This document shows positions 53,084 through 63,516 of a DNA stretch of 64,000 nucleotides, piece by piece (within the stretch, counting starts at the first letter, position 1; the number at the start of each line of letters is the position of its first letter). Position numbers and translations under genes: made by a program. A model generated the notes under the pieces. The model did not search any database. It had not been told where the DNA came from and saw nothing but the letters and a program-made list of their open reading frames with translations. The stretch is from Agromyces intestinalis (lineage in GTDB: Bacteria; Actinomycetota; Actinomycetes; Actinomycetales; Microbacteriaceae), in contig NZ_CP043505.1 in assembly GCF_008365295.1 (NCBI RefSeq), positions 2,604,001 through 2,668,000 of the forward strand, given 5' to 3'.

Positions 53084-54370
53084 ATGACCGAACCGAATCG
53101 AACTCGACCCGTGTCGCGGGTGAAGCCGGCGACGGTCTTCTCGACCGTCGCGATCGGCGCGGTGACCGCGTCGGTCGCGGTCGTCGGCGGTGCTGGGCCC
53201 GCCGTGGCCGACGACTACCCGTCGTGGGCCGAGATCGAGCAGGCCAAGCAGAACGAGCAGACCAAGCAGGCCGAGATCGCCCGGCTGGGTGAGCTGTTGG
53301 CCGGGTTGCAACAGCAGGCGGATGCCGCGATCCAGGCCTCGCAGATCGCCGACGAGGCATGGCGCAATGCCGTGATCGCGCGGGACGCGCAGGTCGAACG
53401 CGAACGCGTGCTCGCCAAGCGGGCGGGCGAGGCCGAGGCCGTCGCCGAGATCTCGCGCATGAGAGCGGGGCTGCTCGCCGCCCACCTGGCGCGCTCGGCG
53501 GGCACCGATCTCGGCGCCGAGCTGGCCTTCTCGGGCGATCCAGAGGAACTGCTGCAGCAGCTCGGCATGGCGGCCCAGCTCGGCTCCCGGTCGCAGACGA
53601 TCTCAGAGCAGGCGACGGCCGACCGCAACAGTGCCGAGTCGCTGCGCAGGCAGGCCGACCGCGCTGCGTCCGAGCGCAAACGGCTCGCGGCGGCGGCCGA
53701 GCAGCGCGCCACCGAGGCACGCGCGGCGGCGGATGCCGCGGCCGCCGCGGTGGCGGAGGCCGCGCGTCGTTCGACCGAGTTGTACGCCCAGCTCGCCTCG
53801 TTGAAGGACACCACCGCCGACCTCGAGCGGCAGCGTGCCGAGGGCATCGCGCGTGAGCAGGCGGAGGCAGCCGCGGCAGCGGCGGCAGCGGAGGCGGCAG
53901 CGGCAGCTGCAGCCGCCGAGCAGGCCGCGAATCCGCCGACGTCGGGCGGAGCATCCGGCCCCGCCCCTGCGCCCGACCCGGCGCCCGCGCCGCCCGACGG
54001 ATCGGCCGTGGAGGCGGCGATCGCCTACGCGAGCGCCCAACTCGGCGAGCCGTACGTGCTCGGCGGCGCCGGACCCGACGTGTGGGACTGCTCGGGCCTC
54101 ACGATGCAGGCGTACGGGTCGGCGGGCATCTGGATCGGGCCGCACAGTGCGACCGCGCAGTACCGCACCCTCGCGGGGCAGGGCAAGGCGGTGCCGCTCG
54201 GGCAGATCCAGCGCGGCGACCTGCTGTTCTGGGGAGGCGGAGGCGACTACTACCACGTCGCGATCTACCTCGGCGGCGGGCGCATCCTCGAGGCGCCGCG
54301 CGAGGGAGTGCCAGTGCGCGACTACTTCATCTGGGGCTCACCGGCGGCCGCGGCGCGCCCCGCGGCCTGA
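53084..54370 (+). CDS. NlpC/P60 peptidoglycan hydrolase with coiled coil
   Basis: 428 residues; ATG at 53084 with a GGAAGGGGG site. Signal segment (VFSTVAIGAVTASVAVVGGAGPAVA), then YPSWAEIEQAKQNEQ starting a coiled coil of about 250 residues, an Ala-rich helix and a Pro/Ala linker. The C-terminal NlpC/P60 domain has Cys336 (WDCSGLT) and His391 (YYHVAIYLG). Cleaves the stem peptide (gamma-D-Glu to diamino acid). Paired with the M23 enzyme upstream (85-nt gap) and sharing its N-terminal module. The pair recalls ripA/ripB-type division hydrolases. Confidence 0.88.
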   Translation: MTEPNRTRPVSRVKPATVFSTVAIGAVTASVAVVGGAGPAVADDYPSWAEIEQAKQNEQTKQAEIARLGELLAGLQQQADAAIQASQIADEAWRNAVIARDAQVERERVLAKRAGEAEAVAEISRMRAGLLAAHLARSAGTDLGAELAFSGDPEELLQQLGMAAQLGSRSQTISEQATADRNSAESLRRQADRAASERKRLAAAAEQRATEARAAADAAAAAVAEAARRSTELYAQLASLKDTTADLERQRAEGIAREQAEAAAAAAAAEAAAAAAAAEQAANPPTSGGASGPAPAPDPAPAPPDGSAVEAAIAYASAQLGEPYVLGGAGPDVWDCSGLTMQAYGSAGIWIGPHSATAQYRTLAGQGKAVPLGQIQRGDLLFWGGGGDYYHVAIYLGGGRILEAPREGVPVRDYFIWGSPAAAARPAA

Positions 54371-54405
54371 CCCGCGACACCGGCTCGCCCTCCTGCCGAC
54401 CCGAC

Positions 54406-54621
54406 GCGCCGGGGACGCGTGTTGCCGCTTGATCGCGCTGGAAGCGACGACGAGCGTCCCCGCGGCGGGCGTGGGGCGCGCCGGGGACGCGTGTTGCCGC
54501 TTGATCGCGCTCGAAGCGACGACGAGCGTCCCCGCGGCGGGCGTGGGGCGCGCCGGGGACGTGTGTTGCCGTTCGATCGCGCTCGAAGCGACGACGAGCG
54601 TCCCCGCGGCGGCGTGGGCGT
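54406..54621. repeat. Three tandem 72-bp units with nested inverted repeats
   Basis: Units start at 54406, 54478 and 54550 with exact 72-bp spacing and few substitutions. Each contains an outer inverted repeat GGGGACGC/GCGTCCCC about 35 nt apart and an inner CGCTT/AAGCG. The third copy has changes in both the outer arm (GGGGACGT) and the inner arm. They lie between the convergent NlpC/P60 and ppa genes, where a 317-nt space has no gene. A start of a fourth unit (GCGCGCCGG) appears at about 54627. Structural or REP-like role is inferred. Confidence 0.8.
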
Positions 54622-54641
54622 GGGGCGCGCCGGCGGAGACG

Positions 54642-54676
54642 CCGAGGGGGCGAGCCGCACGGGCTCGCCCCCTCGG
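54642..54676. terminator. Strong bidirectional hairpin terminator
   Basis: Fifteen-base perfect stem, CCGAGGGGGCGAGCC (54642-54656) with GGCTCGCCCCCTCGG (54662-54676), five-base loop. It lies 11 nt beyond the ppa stop, so it should end ppa transcription leftward and block read-through from the NlpC/P60 side. No long T-run. Confidence 0.8.
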
Positions 54677-54687
54677 GAAGCGCGACG

Positions 54688-55182
54688 TCAGTGACCGGCG
54701 GGCGGCACGTACGCCTCGATCGCCTTCTGGATCAGGCGCTCGGCCTCGGCCGCGTCGGCCCAGCCCTCGGTCTTGACCCACTTGCCGGGCTCGAGGTCCT
54801 TGTAGTGCTCGAAGAAGTGCTCGATCTCCTTGCGGGTGTACTCGGGGATGTCGTTCACGTCCTGGATGTGGTTCCACCGGGGGTCGCCGGCGAGCACCGC
54901 GATGACCTTCGCGTCGCCGCCGCCGTCGTCGGTCATGTGGAACACGCCGACCGGGCGCACCTTCACGCCCACGCCCGGGAACAGCGGGTAGTCGAGCAGC
55001 ACGAGCACGTCGAGCGGGTCGCCGTCGTCGCCGAGCGTGTGCTCGAAGAAGCCGTAGTCGGTCGGGTACACGAAGGTCGTGTAGAGCACGCGGTCGAGGA
55101 AGACGCGGCCGGTCTCGTGGTCGACCTCGTACTTGTTGCGGCTCCCCTTGGGGATCTCGATGACGGCGGTGTACTCGCCCAT
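54688..55182 (-). CDS. ppa: Inorganic pyrophosphatase (family I)
   Basis: 164 residues, the usual length for bacterial family I enzymes. Hydrolyses pyrophosphate to drive biosynthesis. Marks: [45 protein letters not shown] (the conserved DxDPxD metal motif in [11 protein letters not shown]) and [21 protein letters not shown]. Start at the ATG 55182. Divergent from tilS by 81 nt. Confidence 0.95.
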   Translation of the reverse strand: MGEYTAVIEIPKGSRNKYEVDHETGRVFLDRVLYTTFVYPTDYGFFEHTLGDDGDPLDVLVLLDYPLFPGVGVKVRPVGVFHMTDDGGGDAKVIAVLAGDPRWNHIQDVNDIPEYTRKEIEHFFEHYKDLEPGKWVKTEGWADAAEAERLIQKAIEAYVPPAGH

Positions 55183-55263
55183 GATGATGTGCTCCTTCAG
55201 AACGTGGAAGTCTCGCCGGCCGCCCGGGAACGGGCGCGCGATCGGCGGAATAAGGTTACCCCG

Positions 55264-56439
55264 ATGCCTTCCGACCAGCCTTCCGAGCAGCGCGCGGATG
55301 CCTCGAGCCCACGCCGCCCGCGCTTGACGCCGCCGATCGCCGACATTCGTCGCGCCGTGAGGGCCGCCCTCCACCTGCCCGCGGGTCACGGCGTAGGAGA
55401 TTCGGGCCGACACGCCGAACCCGCGGGGGTCGCACCCGGCGTGTCGCCCGAGACTCCTCCGTCGCGCACCGGTGCGGCGGCGGCGCCCCCGTCCAACGCG
55501 CCGCTCGCGCTCGTCGCGCTGTCGGGCGGGGCGGACTCGCTCGCGCTCGCAGCCGCCACGGCTTTCGAGGCGCCCCGGGGCGGATGGCGCGCCGGCGCGG
55601 TGATCGTCGACCACGGACTGCAGGATGCCTCGGCCGAGGTCGCGGCACGGGCCGCCGCACAGGCGCGCGAACTGGGGCTCGATCCCGTGCTCGTGCGCCG
55701 GGTCGACGTCGACGCGGCGGGAGGCGACGGCCCCGAGGCGTCCGCCCGCGCCGCCCGCTACGCCGCCCTCGATGCGGCCGCCGACGAGACGGGGGCGGCC
55801 CTCGTGCTGCTCGGCCACACGCTCGACGACCAGGCCGAGACGGTGCTGCTCGGGCTCGCGCGCGGATCGGGGGCGGCGAGCCTTTCGGGCATGGCGCCCG
55901 CGAGCGGCCGGTACGCGCGGCCGCTGCTCGGCATCCGCCGTGCGACGACCCGTCAGGCGTGCCTCGACGCGGGGCTCGACCCGTGGGACGACCCGCACAA
56001 CTCCGACTCCGCGTACGCGCGCGTGCGCGTACGCGAGCGCGTGCTGCCGGTGCTCGAGGCTGAGCTCGGCCCCGGCATCGCCGAGGCGCTCGGGCGCACG
56101 GCCGAGCAGCTCCGCGAGGACGAGCAGGCGTTCGACGACCAGATCGACGAGTTCATCGAAGAGGTCTGCGCGCCCGCCGAGGCGGGCATCGCGATCAGCG
56201 CCGGATGGCTCGCCGCCAACCCGGCGGCGATCCGCCAGCGGGTCATCCGGCACGTGGTGCACAGCGAGTTCGGGGTCGCCCTCAGCCGCACCCAGACCCT
56301 CGAGGTGGCCCGACTCGTGACCGACTGGCACGGTCAGGGGCCGATCGATCTGCCGGCCGGTGTCCGCGCCACTCGGGCGGGAGCGCACGTCGTGCTCTCG
56401 ACCACCGGGTCGACCGAGGTCCTGCCCCACGACCACTGA
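55264..56439 (+). CDS. tilS: tRNA(Ile)-lysidine synthase
   Basis: 391 residues. ATP-dependent modification of cytidine 34 in the CAU anticodon of minor tRNA-Ile. PP-loop ATPase motif [16 protein letters not shown], then VIVDHGLQ and the [22 protein letters not shown] signature with catalytic HTLDDQ. The C-terminal about 100 residues match the shorter actinobacterial form without the extra TilS_C domain. First residues before the PP-loop are disordered. Usually near hpt and ftsH in actinobacteria, as here, though two small genes intervene on the other strand. Confidence 0.93.
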   Translation: MPSDQPSEQRADASSPRRPRLTPPIADIRRAVRAALHLPAGHGVGDSGRHAEPAGVAPGVSPETPPSRTGAAAAPPSNAPLALVALSGGADSLALAAATAFEAPRGGWRAGAVIVDHGLQDASAEVAARAAAQARELGLDPVLVRRVDVDAAGGDGPEASARAARYAALDAAADETGAALVLLGHTLDDQAETVLLGLARGSGAASLSGMAPASGRYARPLLGIRRATTRQACLDAGLDPWDDPHNSDSAYARVRVRERVLPVLEAELGPGIAEALGRTAEQLREDEQAFDDQIDEFIEEVCAPAEAGIAISAGWLAANPAAIRQRVIRHVVHSEFGVALSRTQTLEVARLVTDWHGQGPIDLPAGVRATRAGAHVVLSTTGSTEVLPHDH

Positions 56440-56457
56440 GGTGACGCGGGGCAGGAC
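56419..56457. terminator. Hairpin overlapping the tilS stop codon
   Basis: Ten-base inverted repeat GTCCTGCCCC (56419-56428) and GGGGCAGGAC (56448-56457) with a 19-nt loop containing the tilS TGA. It separates the convergent tilS and the small gene at 56466-56810, so it may end both transcripts. Confidence 0.55.
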
Positions 56458-56465
56458 GGTGCCGA

Positions 56466-56810
56466 TCAGGCGTCGTGGTTGAAGGCGTCCGCCGGCGGGA
56501 TCGGATCGTTCGGGTCGAAGAAGCTCGCCGCGCTGTGCAGCTGACCCCCCAGGATGACCCGTTTCACCGCGAGGAGCTCCCACGCCACGTGGTCGACCTT
56601 CGCGACGAGCTCGTCGAGTCTGGTCGTCAGCTCGTTCAGGCGGTCGTCGTGATCCGCGACCGTCTGACCGGTCGTGGTCGCCCAGTCGCGCAGCTCGTGC
56701 AGTCGCCTGAGGTCGTCGAGGTAGCGCTCCAACTGGTCGAGGCGGGCGTCGTCGCTGAGCTCGAGGTTCGGCAGCTTCTTGCGGCGGTCGACCGGGACGG
56801 GGTCCGACAT
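56466..56810 (-). CDS. Small helical protein of unknown function
   Basis: 114 residues, ATG start with GGAGTG about five bases upstream. Predicted coiled coil over about residues 25-80 ([21 protein letters not shown] and then [20 protein letters not shown]). A C-terminal tail [18 protein letters not shown]. Cytoplasmic by composition. Unknown family. Its upstream region holds the first copy of a 58-bp repeat also found before the next small gene, so the two are probably co-regulated. Confidence 0.6.
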   Translation of the reverse strand: MSDPVPVDRRKKLPNLELSDDARLDQLERYLDDLRRLHELRDWATTTGQTVADHDDRLNELTTRLDELVAKVDHVAWELLAVKRVILGGQLHSAASFFDPNDPIPPADAFNHDA

Positions 56811-56856
56811 GATCCACTCCTTCTTCGCGCGGGGTGCGCCGGGCGTCCTTCGCCCG

Positions 56857-56914
56857 TGCGGACAGCGTCCTCCGGATGCCGCGGCCGGCGGATCAGGGAC
56901 AGCACCGAGATCGG
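56857..56914 (-). promoter_or_regulatory. 58-bp duplicated element, copy 1
   Basis: Two conserved blocks (56857-56877, identical in 21 positions; 56890-56914, 24 of 25) flank 12 variable bases; copy 2 lies at 57380-57437. Each block contains GCTGTCC on the minus strand. It ends 46 nt before the small gene's start at 56810. A shared promoter or regulator site is inferred. Confidence 0.6.
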
Positions 56915-56916
56915 GC

Positions 56917-57324
56917 TCAGACGAAGTACCCCGAGGTGTGCGCCCCGTAGCGCTGCGACGTGTCGCGCAGGAACCGCTTCACCGAGTCGAGCTCCGAGCG
57001 CAGCGCGGCGAGCTCCGAGCGCGCGGCGGCGATGTCGGCGTGCAGGCCGTCGAGTTCGGCGGCGGCCTGGCCGCCGAGCCGCAGGGCGGTGACGGTTCCG
57101 TCGACGATGAGCGGGCCGTCGACGAGCACCGCGCCCTTCGCGCGGATCGCGACGCCGATGTCGGGCGCCTTCGCGCGGTTGACCGCCGTGATCGCCGGCT
57201 TGGCGGCGGTGTCGCTCGCGATCAGGATCGGCTCGTCGTACAGCAGCGCCGTGATGTCGGGCAGGCCGTCGAAGACCTTCGGATCGATCTCGAGATGCTG
57301 AATGGGGATGTCGGGAATGCGCAT
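56917..57324 (-). CDS. Small protein of unknown function with C-terminal coiled coil
   Basis: 135 residues from the ATG at 57324 with AAGGAG seven bases upstream. The first half is beta-rich (DIPIQHLEIDPKVFDGLPD, ITALLYDEPILIASD, AVLVDGPLIVDGTV) and the last about 50 residues form a helix (ADIAAARSELAALRSELDSVKRFL). Unknown family. It is next to the previous small helical gene, both with the same upstream element, so they may act together. No export signal. Confidence 0.6.
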   Translation of the reverse strand: MRIPDIPIQHLEIDPKVFDGLPDITALLYDEPILIASDTAAKPAITAVNRAKAPDIGVAIRAKGAVLVDGPLIVDGTVTALRLGGQAAAELDGLHADIAAARSELAALRSELDSVKRFLRDTSQRYGAHTSGYFV

Positions 57325-57379
57325 GTCGTGCTCCTTCTGCGTGTCGGTGGGAGGGATGTGCCGGGTGCGGGAGCACCTG

Positions 57380-57437
57380 TGCGGACAGCGTCCTCCGGAT
57401 AACGAGGGCATCGGATCAGGGGCAGCACCGAGATCGG
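57380..57437 (-). promoter_or_regulatory. 58-bp duplicated element, copy 2
   Basis: Same two conserved blocks and spacing as copy 1 (56857-56914). Ends 55 nt before the start at 57324 and lies about 58 nt upstream of hpt on the other strand, so it could affect hpt too. Sequence between the blocks differs completely. Confidence 0.6.
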
Positions 57438-57494
57438 ATGCTGCGGGCGGCGTAGGCTCGTGGCATCCGACCGCTGGAGAGAGAGGGATCGCGA

Positions 57495-58046
57495 ATGGAC
57501 GCGCGCGAGATCGAGGCCGACCTGACCGAAGTGCTCGTCACCGAAGCCGAGGTCCACGCGAAGCTCGCCGAGCTCGCTCGCCGGATCGAGGCCGACTACG
57601 AGGGTCGCGACATCCTGCTCGTCGGCGTGCTGAAAGGCGCGGTCATGGTCATGGCCGACCTCGCGCGCGAGCTGCGCAGTCACGTGCAGATGGACTGGAT
57701 GGCCGTGTCCAGCTACGGTGCCGGCACGAAGTCGAGCGGTGTCGTGCGCATCCTGAAGGACCTCGACACCGACCTCACCGGTCGGCACGTGCTCATCGCC
57801 GAGGACATCATCGACTCGGGCCTCACCCTGAGCTGGCTGCGCGAGAACCTCGAGTCGCGGGGTGCCGCGACGGTCGAGATCTGCGCCCTGCTGCGCAAGC
57901 CCGATGCCGCCAAGGTCGAGGTCGACGTGAAATACGTGGGCTTCGACATCCCGAACCAGTTCGTCGTCGGGTACGGCCTCGACTACGCCGAGCGGTATCG
58001 CAACCTGCGGGATGTCGCGATCCTCGCGCCGCACGTCTACAGCTGA
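57495..58046 (+). CDS. hpt: Hypoxanthine phosphoribosyltransferase
   Basis: 183 residues. Salvages hypoxanthine and guanine using PRPP. Marks: LLVGVLKGAVMVMADLARE, the aspartate-rich PRPP loop in VLIAEDIIDSGLTLSWL, and the late VVGYGLDYAERYRNL. Start at ATG 57495 after GGAGAGAGAG. Classic position upstream of ftsH in actinobacteria. Confidence 0.95.
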   Translation: MDAREIEADLTEVLVTEAEVHAKLAELARRIEADYEGRDILLVGVLKGAVMVMADLARELRSHVQMDWMAVSSYGAGTKSSGVVRILKDLDTDLTGRHVLIAEDIIDSGLTLSWLRENLESRGAATVEICALLRKPDAAKVEVDVKYVGFDIPNQFVVGYGLDYAERYRNLRDVAILAPHVYS

Positions 58047-58122
58047 GCGGTCACGGCTGCAGCTGAGCCCACAGCGAACAGACAGGTGCCGCTCGGGTAC
58101 GCGACGGTAGCCTTGCAAGACC

Positions 58123-60137
<2,015 letters not shown>

Positions 60138-60141
<4 letters not shown>

Positions 60142-60749
60142 CCGATGGCATGGCCGACGTCGACGTCGAGCGCATCGCACGGGCCGTTCGCGAGATCCTG
60201 CTCGCGATCGGCGAGGATCCCGATCGCCCGGGGCTCGAGCGCACGCCCGAGCGTGTCGGCGAGGCCTACGCCGACTTCTTCGGCGGTTTGGCGATCGACC
60301 CGCTGAGTCACCTCGCCGAGAGCGTGCCCGTCGGCGAGAACGACGGCGGCGCTGCAGCCACGGGCGAGGCGGTGGTGCTGCGCGATCTCGACTTCCGTTC
60401 GGTGTGCGAGCATCATCTGCTGCCGTTCGTGGGGCGTGCGCATGTCGCCTACGTGCCGGGCGACCGGGTGGTGGGGCTCGGGCGGATCCCGGCGGTCGTC
60501 GACACGCTCGCCCGCCGGCCGCAGCTGCAGGAACGCCTGACGGAGGAGATCGCCGACACCCTGCAGGCGGGTCTCGGCGCGCGCGGGGTGCTCGTGGTGC
60601 TCGACGCGCAGCACCGCTGCGTGACGACCCGGGGCGCGCGGCAGCAGCACAGCTCGACGGTCACCGTCGCGAGCCGCGGTGCGCTCTCGGAGCCGGCCGC
60701 GAGGGCCGAGATCATCGCACTCATCGGCGCGGGCTCCGCAGATGAGTGA
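60138..60749 (+). CDS. folE: GTP cyclohydrolase I
   Basis: 203 residues from a GTG overlapping the ftsH stop. First step of folate synthesis (GTP to dihydroneopterin triphosphate). Zinc ligands in VCEHHLLPF and QHRCVTTRG; the [21 protein letters not shown] segment and a C-terminal helix are typical. Its stop lies eight bases inside folP. Confidence 0.95.
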
Positions 60750-61596
60750 GCCAGCGCCGGATGCCGCGGCGCCCGCGTCGGCGGCGGGCACGCCGATGCT
60801 CGTGATGGGCGTGGTGAACGTCACCCCCGACTCGTTCAGCGACGGCGGCCGGTGGTTCGACGCCGACGCCGCGATCGCGCACGGGCTCGAGCTCGTCGAG
60901 CAGGGCGCCGACCTCGTCGACGTCGGCGGCGAGTCGACGCGTCCGGGCGCGGCCCGCGTCGACCCCGACGAGGAGTTGCGCCGGGTGGTGCCGGTCATCC
61001 GCGAACTCGCGGGCCGGAGCATACGGGTCAGCGTCGACACGATGCGCGCTGCGACCGCCGCGGCCGCCGTCGAGGCGGGGGCCTCGATCATCAACGACGT
61101 GTCCGCCGGCCTGGCCGACGCGGCGATGGCCGAGATCGCGGCAGCGTCGGGCGCGACGTACGTCGCCATGCACTGGCGTGGGCACTCCGACCGCATGGAC
61201 CGGCTCGCCGAGTACGACGACGTCGCCCGCGAGGTGCGCGACGAGCTCGCTGTCCGCGTCGACGCGCTGGTCGCAGCCGGGGTCGATCCCGGGCGCATCG
61301 TGCTCGACCCGGGCCTCGGGTTCGCCAAGCGCGGCGACCAGAACTGGCAACTCCTCGGCCGGCTCGACGAACTGCAGGCGCTCGGGTTCCCGGTGCTCGT
61401 CGGCGCGTCGCGCAAGCGGTTCCTGGGCGCGATGCTTCCCGACGAGGCATCCATCGACGAACGCGACCTGCCCACCGCGGTGATCAGCGTGCTCGCGGCG
61501 CAGCAGGGCGCGTGGGCGGTGCGCGTGCACGATGTGGTCGCCACGAGACGAGCGCTCGACGTGCTCGGTGCATGGCAGAGTGGTCGACGTGGCTGA
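60742..61596 (+). CDS. folP: Dihydropteroate synthase
   Basis: 284 residues. Joins p-aminobenzoate and dihydropterin pyrophosphate. TIM-barrel with MGVVNVTPDSFSDGGRW (pterin-binding), DLVDVGGESTRPGA (the STRPG motif) and ASIINDVSAGLAD. The target of sulfonamides. Start ATG at 60742 overlaps folE's stop; its end overlaps the folB start. Confidence 0.95.
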   Translation: MSEPAPDAAAPASAAGTPMLVMGVVNVTPDSFSDGGRWFDADAAIAHGLELVEQGADLVDVGGESTRPGAARVDPDEELRRVVPVIRELAGRSIRVSVDTMRAATAAAAVEAGASIINDVSAGLADAAMAEIAAASGATYVAMHWRGHSDRMDRLAEYDDVAREVRDELAVRVDALVAAGVDPGRIVLDPGLGFAKRGDQNWQLLGRLDELQALGFPVLVGASRKRFLGAMLPDEASIDERDLPTAVISVLAAQQGAWAVRVHDVVATRRALDVLGAWQSGRRG

Positions 61597-61960
61597 CCTG
61601 CGCGATCGCATCACCCTCACCGGGCTGCGCGTGCACGCCCACCACGGGGTCTTCGACTTCGAGCGGCGCGACGGGCAGGAGTTCGTCGTCGACGTGGTCG
61701 CCTTCGTCGATCTCGCGCCGGCTGCGGCCGGCGACGCGCTGGGCGAGACCGTGCACTACGGCGTGCTCGCCGAGGAGGTCGTCGCCGCGGTGCGGCGCGA
61801 CCCGGTCGACCTGATCGAGACGGTTGCCGAGCGCGTCGCCGCGGTCGTGCTCGCCCACGACGCGGTGCAGCAGGTCGAGGTCACGGTGCACAAGCCGGGC
61901 GCGCCCATCGGCGTTCCGTTCGAGGATGTCTCGGTCACCGTCGTGCGGGGGCGCGCATGA
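61589..61960 (+). CDS. folB: Dihydroneopterin aldolase
   Basis: 123 residues from the GTG at 61589 (GTG at 61580 also possible). Cleaves dihydroneopterin. Marks: ITLTGLRVHAHHGVFDFERRDGQEF (Glu and the GxxxxE pattern), ETVHYGVLAEEV, DLIETVAERVA and the conserved Lys in VTVHKPGAP. Overlaps folP's end by eight nt and folK's start by four. Confidence 0.93.
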   Translation: MADLRDRITLTGLRVHAHHGVFDFERRDGQEFVVDVVAFVDLAPAAAGDALGETVHYGVLAEEVVAAVRRDPVDLIETVAERVAAVVLAHDAVQQVEVTVHKPGAPIGVPFEDVSVTVVRGRA

Positions 61961-62451
61961 GCCGCGCGGTGGTGGCGTACGGCGCGAACCTCGGCGACCG
62001 CGAGGCGACGATCGATCGAGCGGTGCGCGAGCTCGCCGACACTCCGGGCGTGCGGCTGGTCGCCGTGTCGCCGGTGTACGAGTCGGCGGCGATCAAGCTC
62101 GACGGGGTCGACCACGAGGCGCCCGGGTACCTGAACGGCGTGGTCGTGCTCGAGGTCGAGCTCGCACCGCTCGTGCTGCTCGAGCGACTGCTCGAGATTG
62201 AGGCCGCGCACGGTCGCGACCGCAGCCCCGACGCTGAACGCTGGGGCGATCGTACGCTCGACCTCGACCTGATCGACGTCGACGGGCTCCAGGTCGACGA
62301 CGAGCGGCTCACGCTGCCGCACCCGCGAGCCTGGCAGCGCGCGTTCGTGCTGCAGCCGTGGCTCGACGTCGAGCCCGACGCGGTGCTCGCCGGCCGGGGG
62401 CCGATCGCCGTGCTGCGTGCGCAGGCCGACGACGAGGTGGTGCGGCGATGA
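61957..62451 (+). CDS. folK: HPPK: hydroxymethyldihydropterin pyrophosphokinase
   Basis: 164 residues. Transfers diphosphate from ATP to hydroxymethyldihydropterin. Starts VVAYGANLGDREATIDRAV, ATP/metal residues in WGDRTLDLDLIDVDG and the H-P-R pattern in LTLPHPRAWQRAFVLQPW. Coupled by ATGA to folB and to the DUF3180 gene. Confidence 0.94.
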   Translation: MSRAVVAYGANLGDREATIDRAVRELADTPGVRLVAVSPVYESAAIKLDGVDHEAPGYLNGVVVLEVELAPLVLLERLLEIEAAHGRDRSPDAERWGDRTLDLDLIDVDGLQVDDERLTLPHPRAWQRAFVLQPWLDVEPDAVLAGRGPIAVLRAQADDEVVRR

Positions 62452-62921
62452 AGCGCACCCATCCGTCGACCCTCGTCGCCTTCGCCCTCGGCGGACTCGT
62501 CGCGGGCTACCTGCTCGATCTCAGCATCGTCACGGCCGGCCGCCCCGCGCTCGTGCCGCCCATCTCCCTCGCCGTCACGCTCGCCGGCATCGGCGTCATC
62601 GTCGTGCTCGTCGCCTGGCCGATCCGGCGTGCGGTGAAGGGCACGTCGAAGCGCCGCATCGATCCGTTCCACGCGATGCGGGTCGCCGCGCTGGCCAAGG
62701 CGTGCAGCGTGAGCGGCGCGCTCGTGATCGGCGTCGCCGGCGGCATCGCGCTGTTCCTGCTCACTCGGGTGGTGGTGCCGGGCCTCGGCAACGTCTGGCT
62801 CGCCGTCGCGACCGCCGCCGGAGCCGCACTCCTGCTCGCGGGCGGCCTGGTCGCCGAGTGGTGCTGCACCCTCCCGCCCGACGACCCCGAAGCCCAGAAG
62901 GAGACCCACGCGAATGCCTGA
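62448..62921 (+). CDS. DUF3180 membrane protein
   Basis: 157 residues with four hydrophobic segments (ALGGLVAGYLLDLSIV, LAGIGVIVVLVAWPI, ALVIGVAGGIALFLL, LAVATAAGAALLLAG). Belongs to DUF3180, almost always directly downstream of folK in actinobacteria. The conserved GLVAGYLLD and RIDPFHAMRVAALAKACS segments support the call. Function unknown; constant place in the folate cluster suggests envelope or transport role. Confidence 0.85.
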   Translation: MKRTHPSTLVAFALGGLVAGYLLDLSIVTAGRPALVPPISLAVTLAGIGVIVVLVAWPIRRAVKGTSKRRIDPFHAMRVAALAKACSVSGALVIGVAGGIALFLLTRVVVPGLGNVWLAVATAAGAALLLAGGLVAEWCCTLPPDDPEAQKETHANA

Positions 62922-63516
62922 TGCGCCCGAGCACGACGTCGAGCCCGAGGCATCCGAGCCGGCCCTGCCCGAACGCGCCCTGCCCGAGCGCGCCGCCACC
63001 GAGGCGCCGGCCGAGGCGCCGGCCGAGGCGCCGGCCGACGCGCTCGACCACGTCGACGCCGACTGGCGACGCGTCTCGCCGAAGTACATCGTCGTCGAGG
63101 TGATCGGCTCGCTCATCGGCACCGTCATCGCGGTCGCGGCGCTGCTCGTCATGTGGAGCGTGCTCGGTTGGGCATGGGGGCTGTGGGCGGCGCTCGCGCT
63201 GGCCGTCGTGGCGATCGTGGGCATCGCGTTCGAGCCCCGCCGGGTGCGCTCGATCGGCTACCGGCTGCGCGAAGACGACCTGCTGTTCCGCCGCGGCATC
63301 ATGTTCCACCGGCAGGTGGCGGTGCCGTACGGCCGCATGCAGCTCGTCGACATCACCCGGGGGCCGGTCGCCCGCGCGCTCGGCCTCGCCGATCTGAAGT
63401 TCGTCACCGCGGCCGCCGCGACCGCGGTGACCGTGCCCGGTCTGCCGGCCGACGAGGCCGACCGGCTGCGCGACCACCTCGTCGAGCTCGCCGAGTCGCG
63501 CCGGGCCGGACTGTGA
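62914..63516 (+). CDS. PH domain-containing membrane protein (YdbS-like)
   Basis: 200 residues. N-terminal acidic, Ala/Pro-rich region with an (Ala-Glu-Ala-Pro) repeat (about 22-45), two membrane helices (VIGSLIGTVIAVAALLVMW; WALWAALALAVVAIVGIA region) and a bacterial PH-like domain with DDLLFRRGIMFHRQVAVPYGRMQLVDI. Paired with the next larger PH protein in the usual YdbS/YdbT order. Role in the envelope is unknown. Confidence 0.82.
   Translation: MPDAPEHDVEPEASEPALPERALPERAATEAPAEAPAEAPADALDHVDADWRRVSPKYIVVEVIGSLIGTVIAVAALLVMWSVLGWAWGLWAALALAVVAIVGIAFEPRRVRSIGYRLREDDLLFRRGIMFHRQVAVPYGRMQLVDITRGPVARALGLADLKFVTAAAATAVTVPGLPADEADRLRDHLVELAESRRAGL

Noticed and set aside
54406-54621. Three regular repeats as a possible CRISPR array
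   Set aside because: The units abut with no unique spacers between short repeats, and there are no cas genes.
54338-54877. A minus-strand protein with 24-residue repeats across the 72-bp units
   Set aside because: It overlaps ppa in another frame and exists only because 72 is a multiple of three; no ribosome site.
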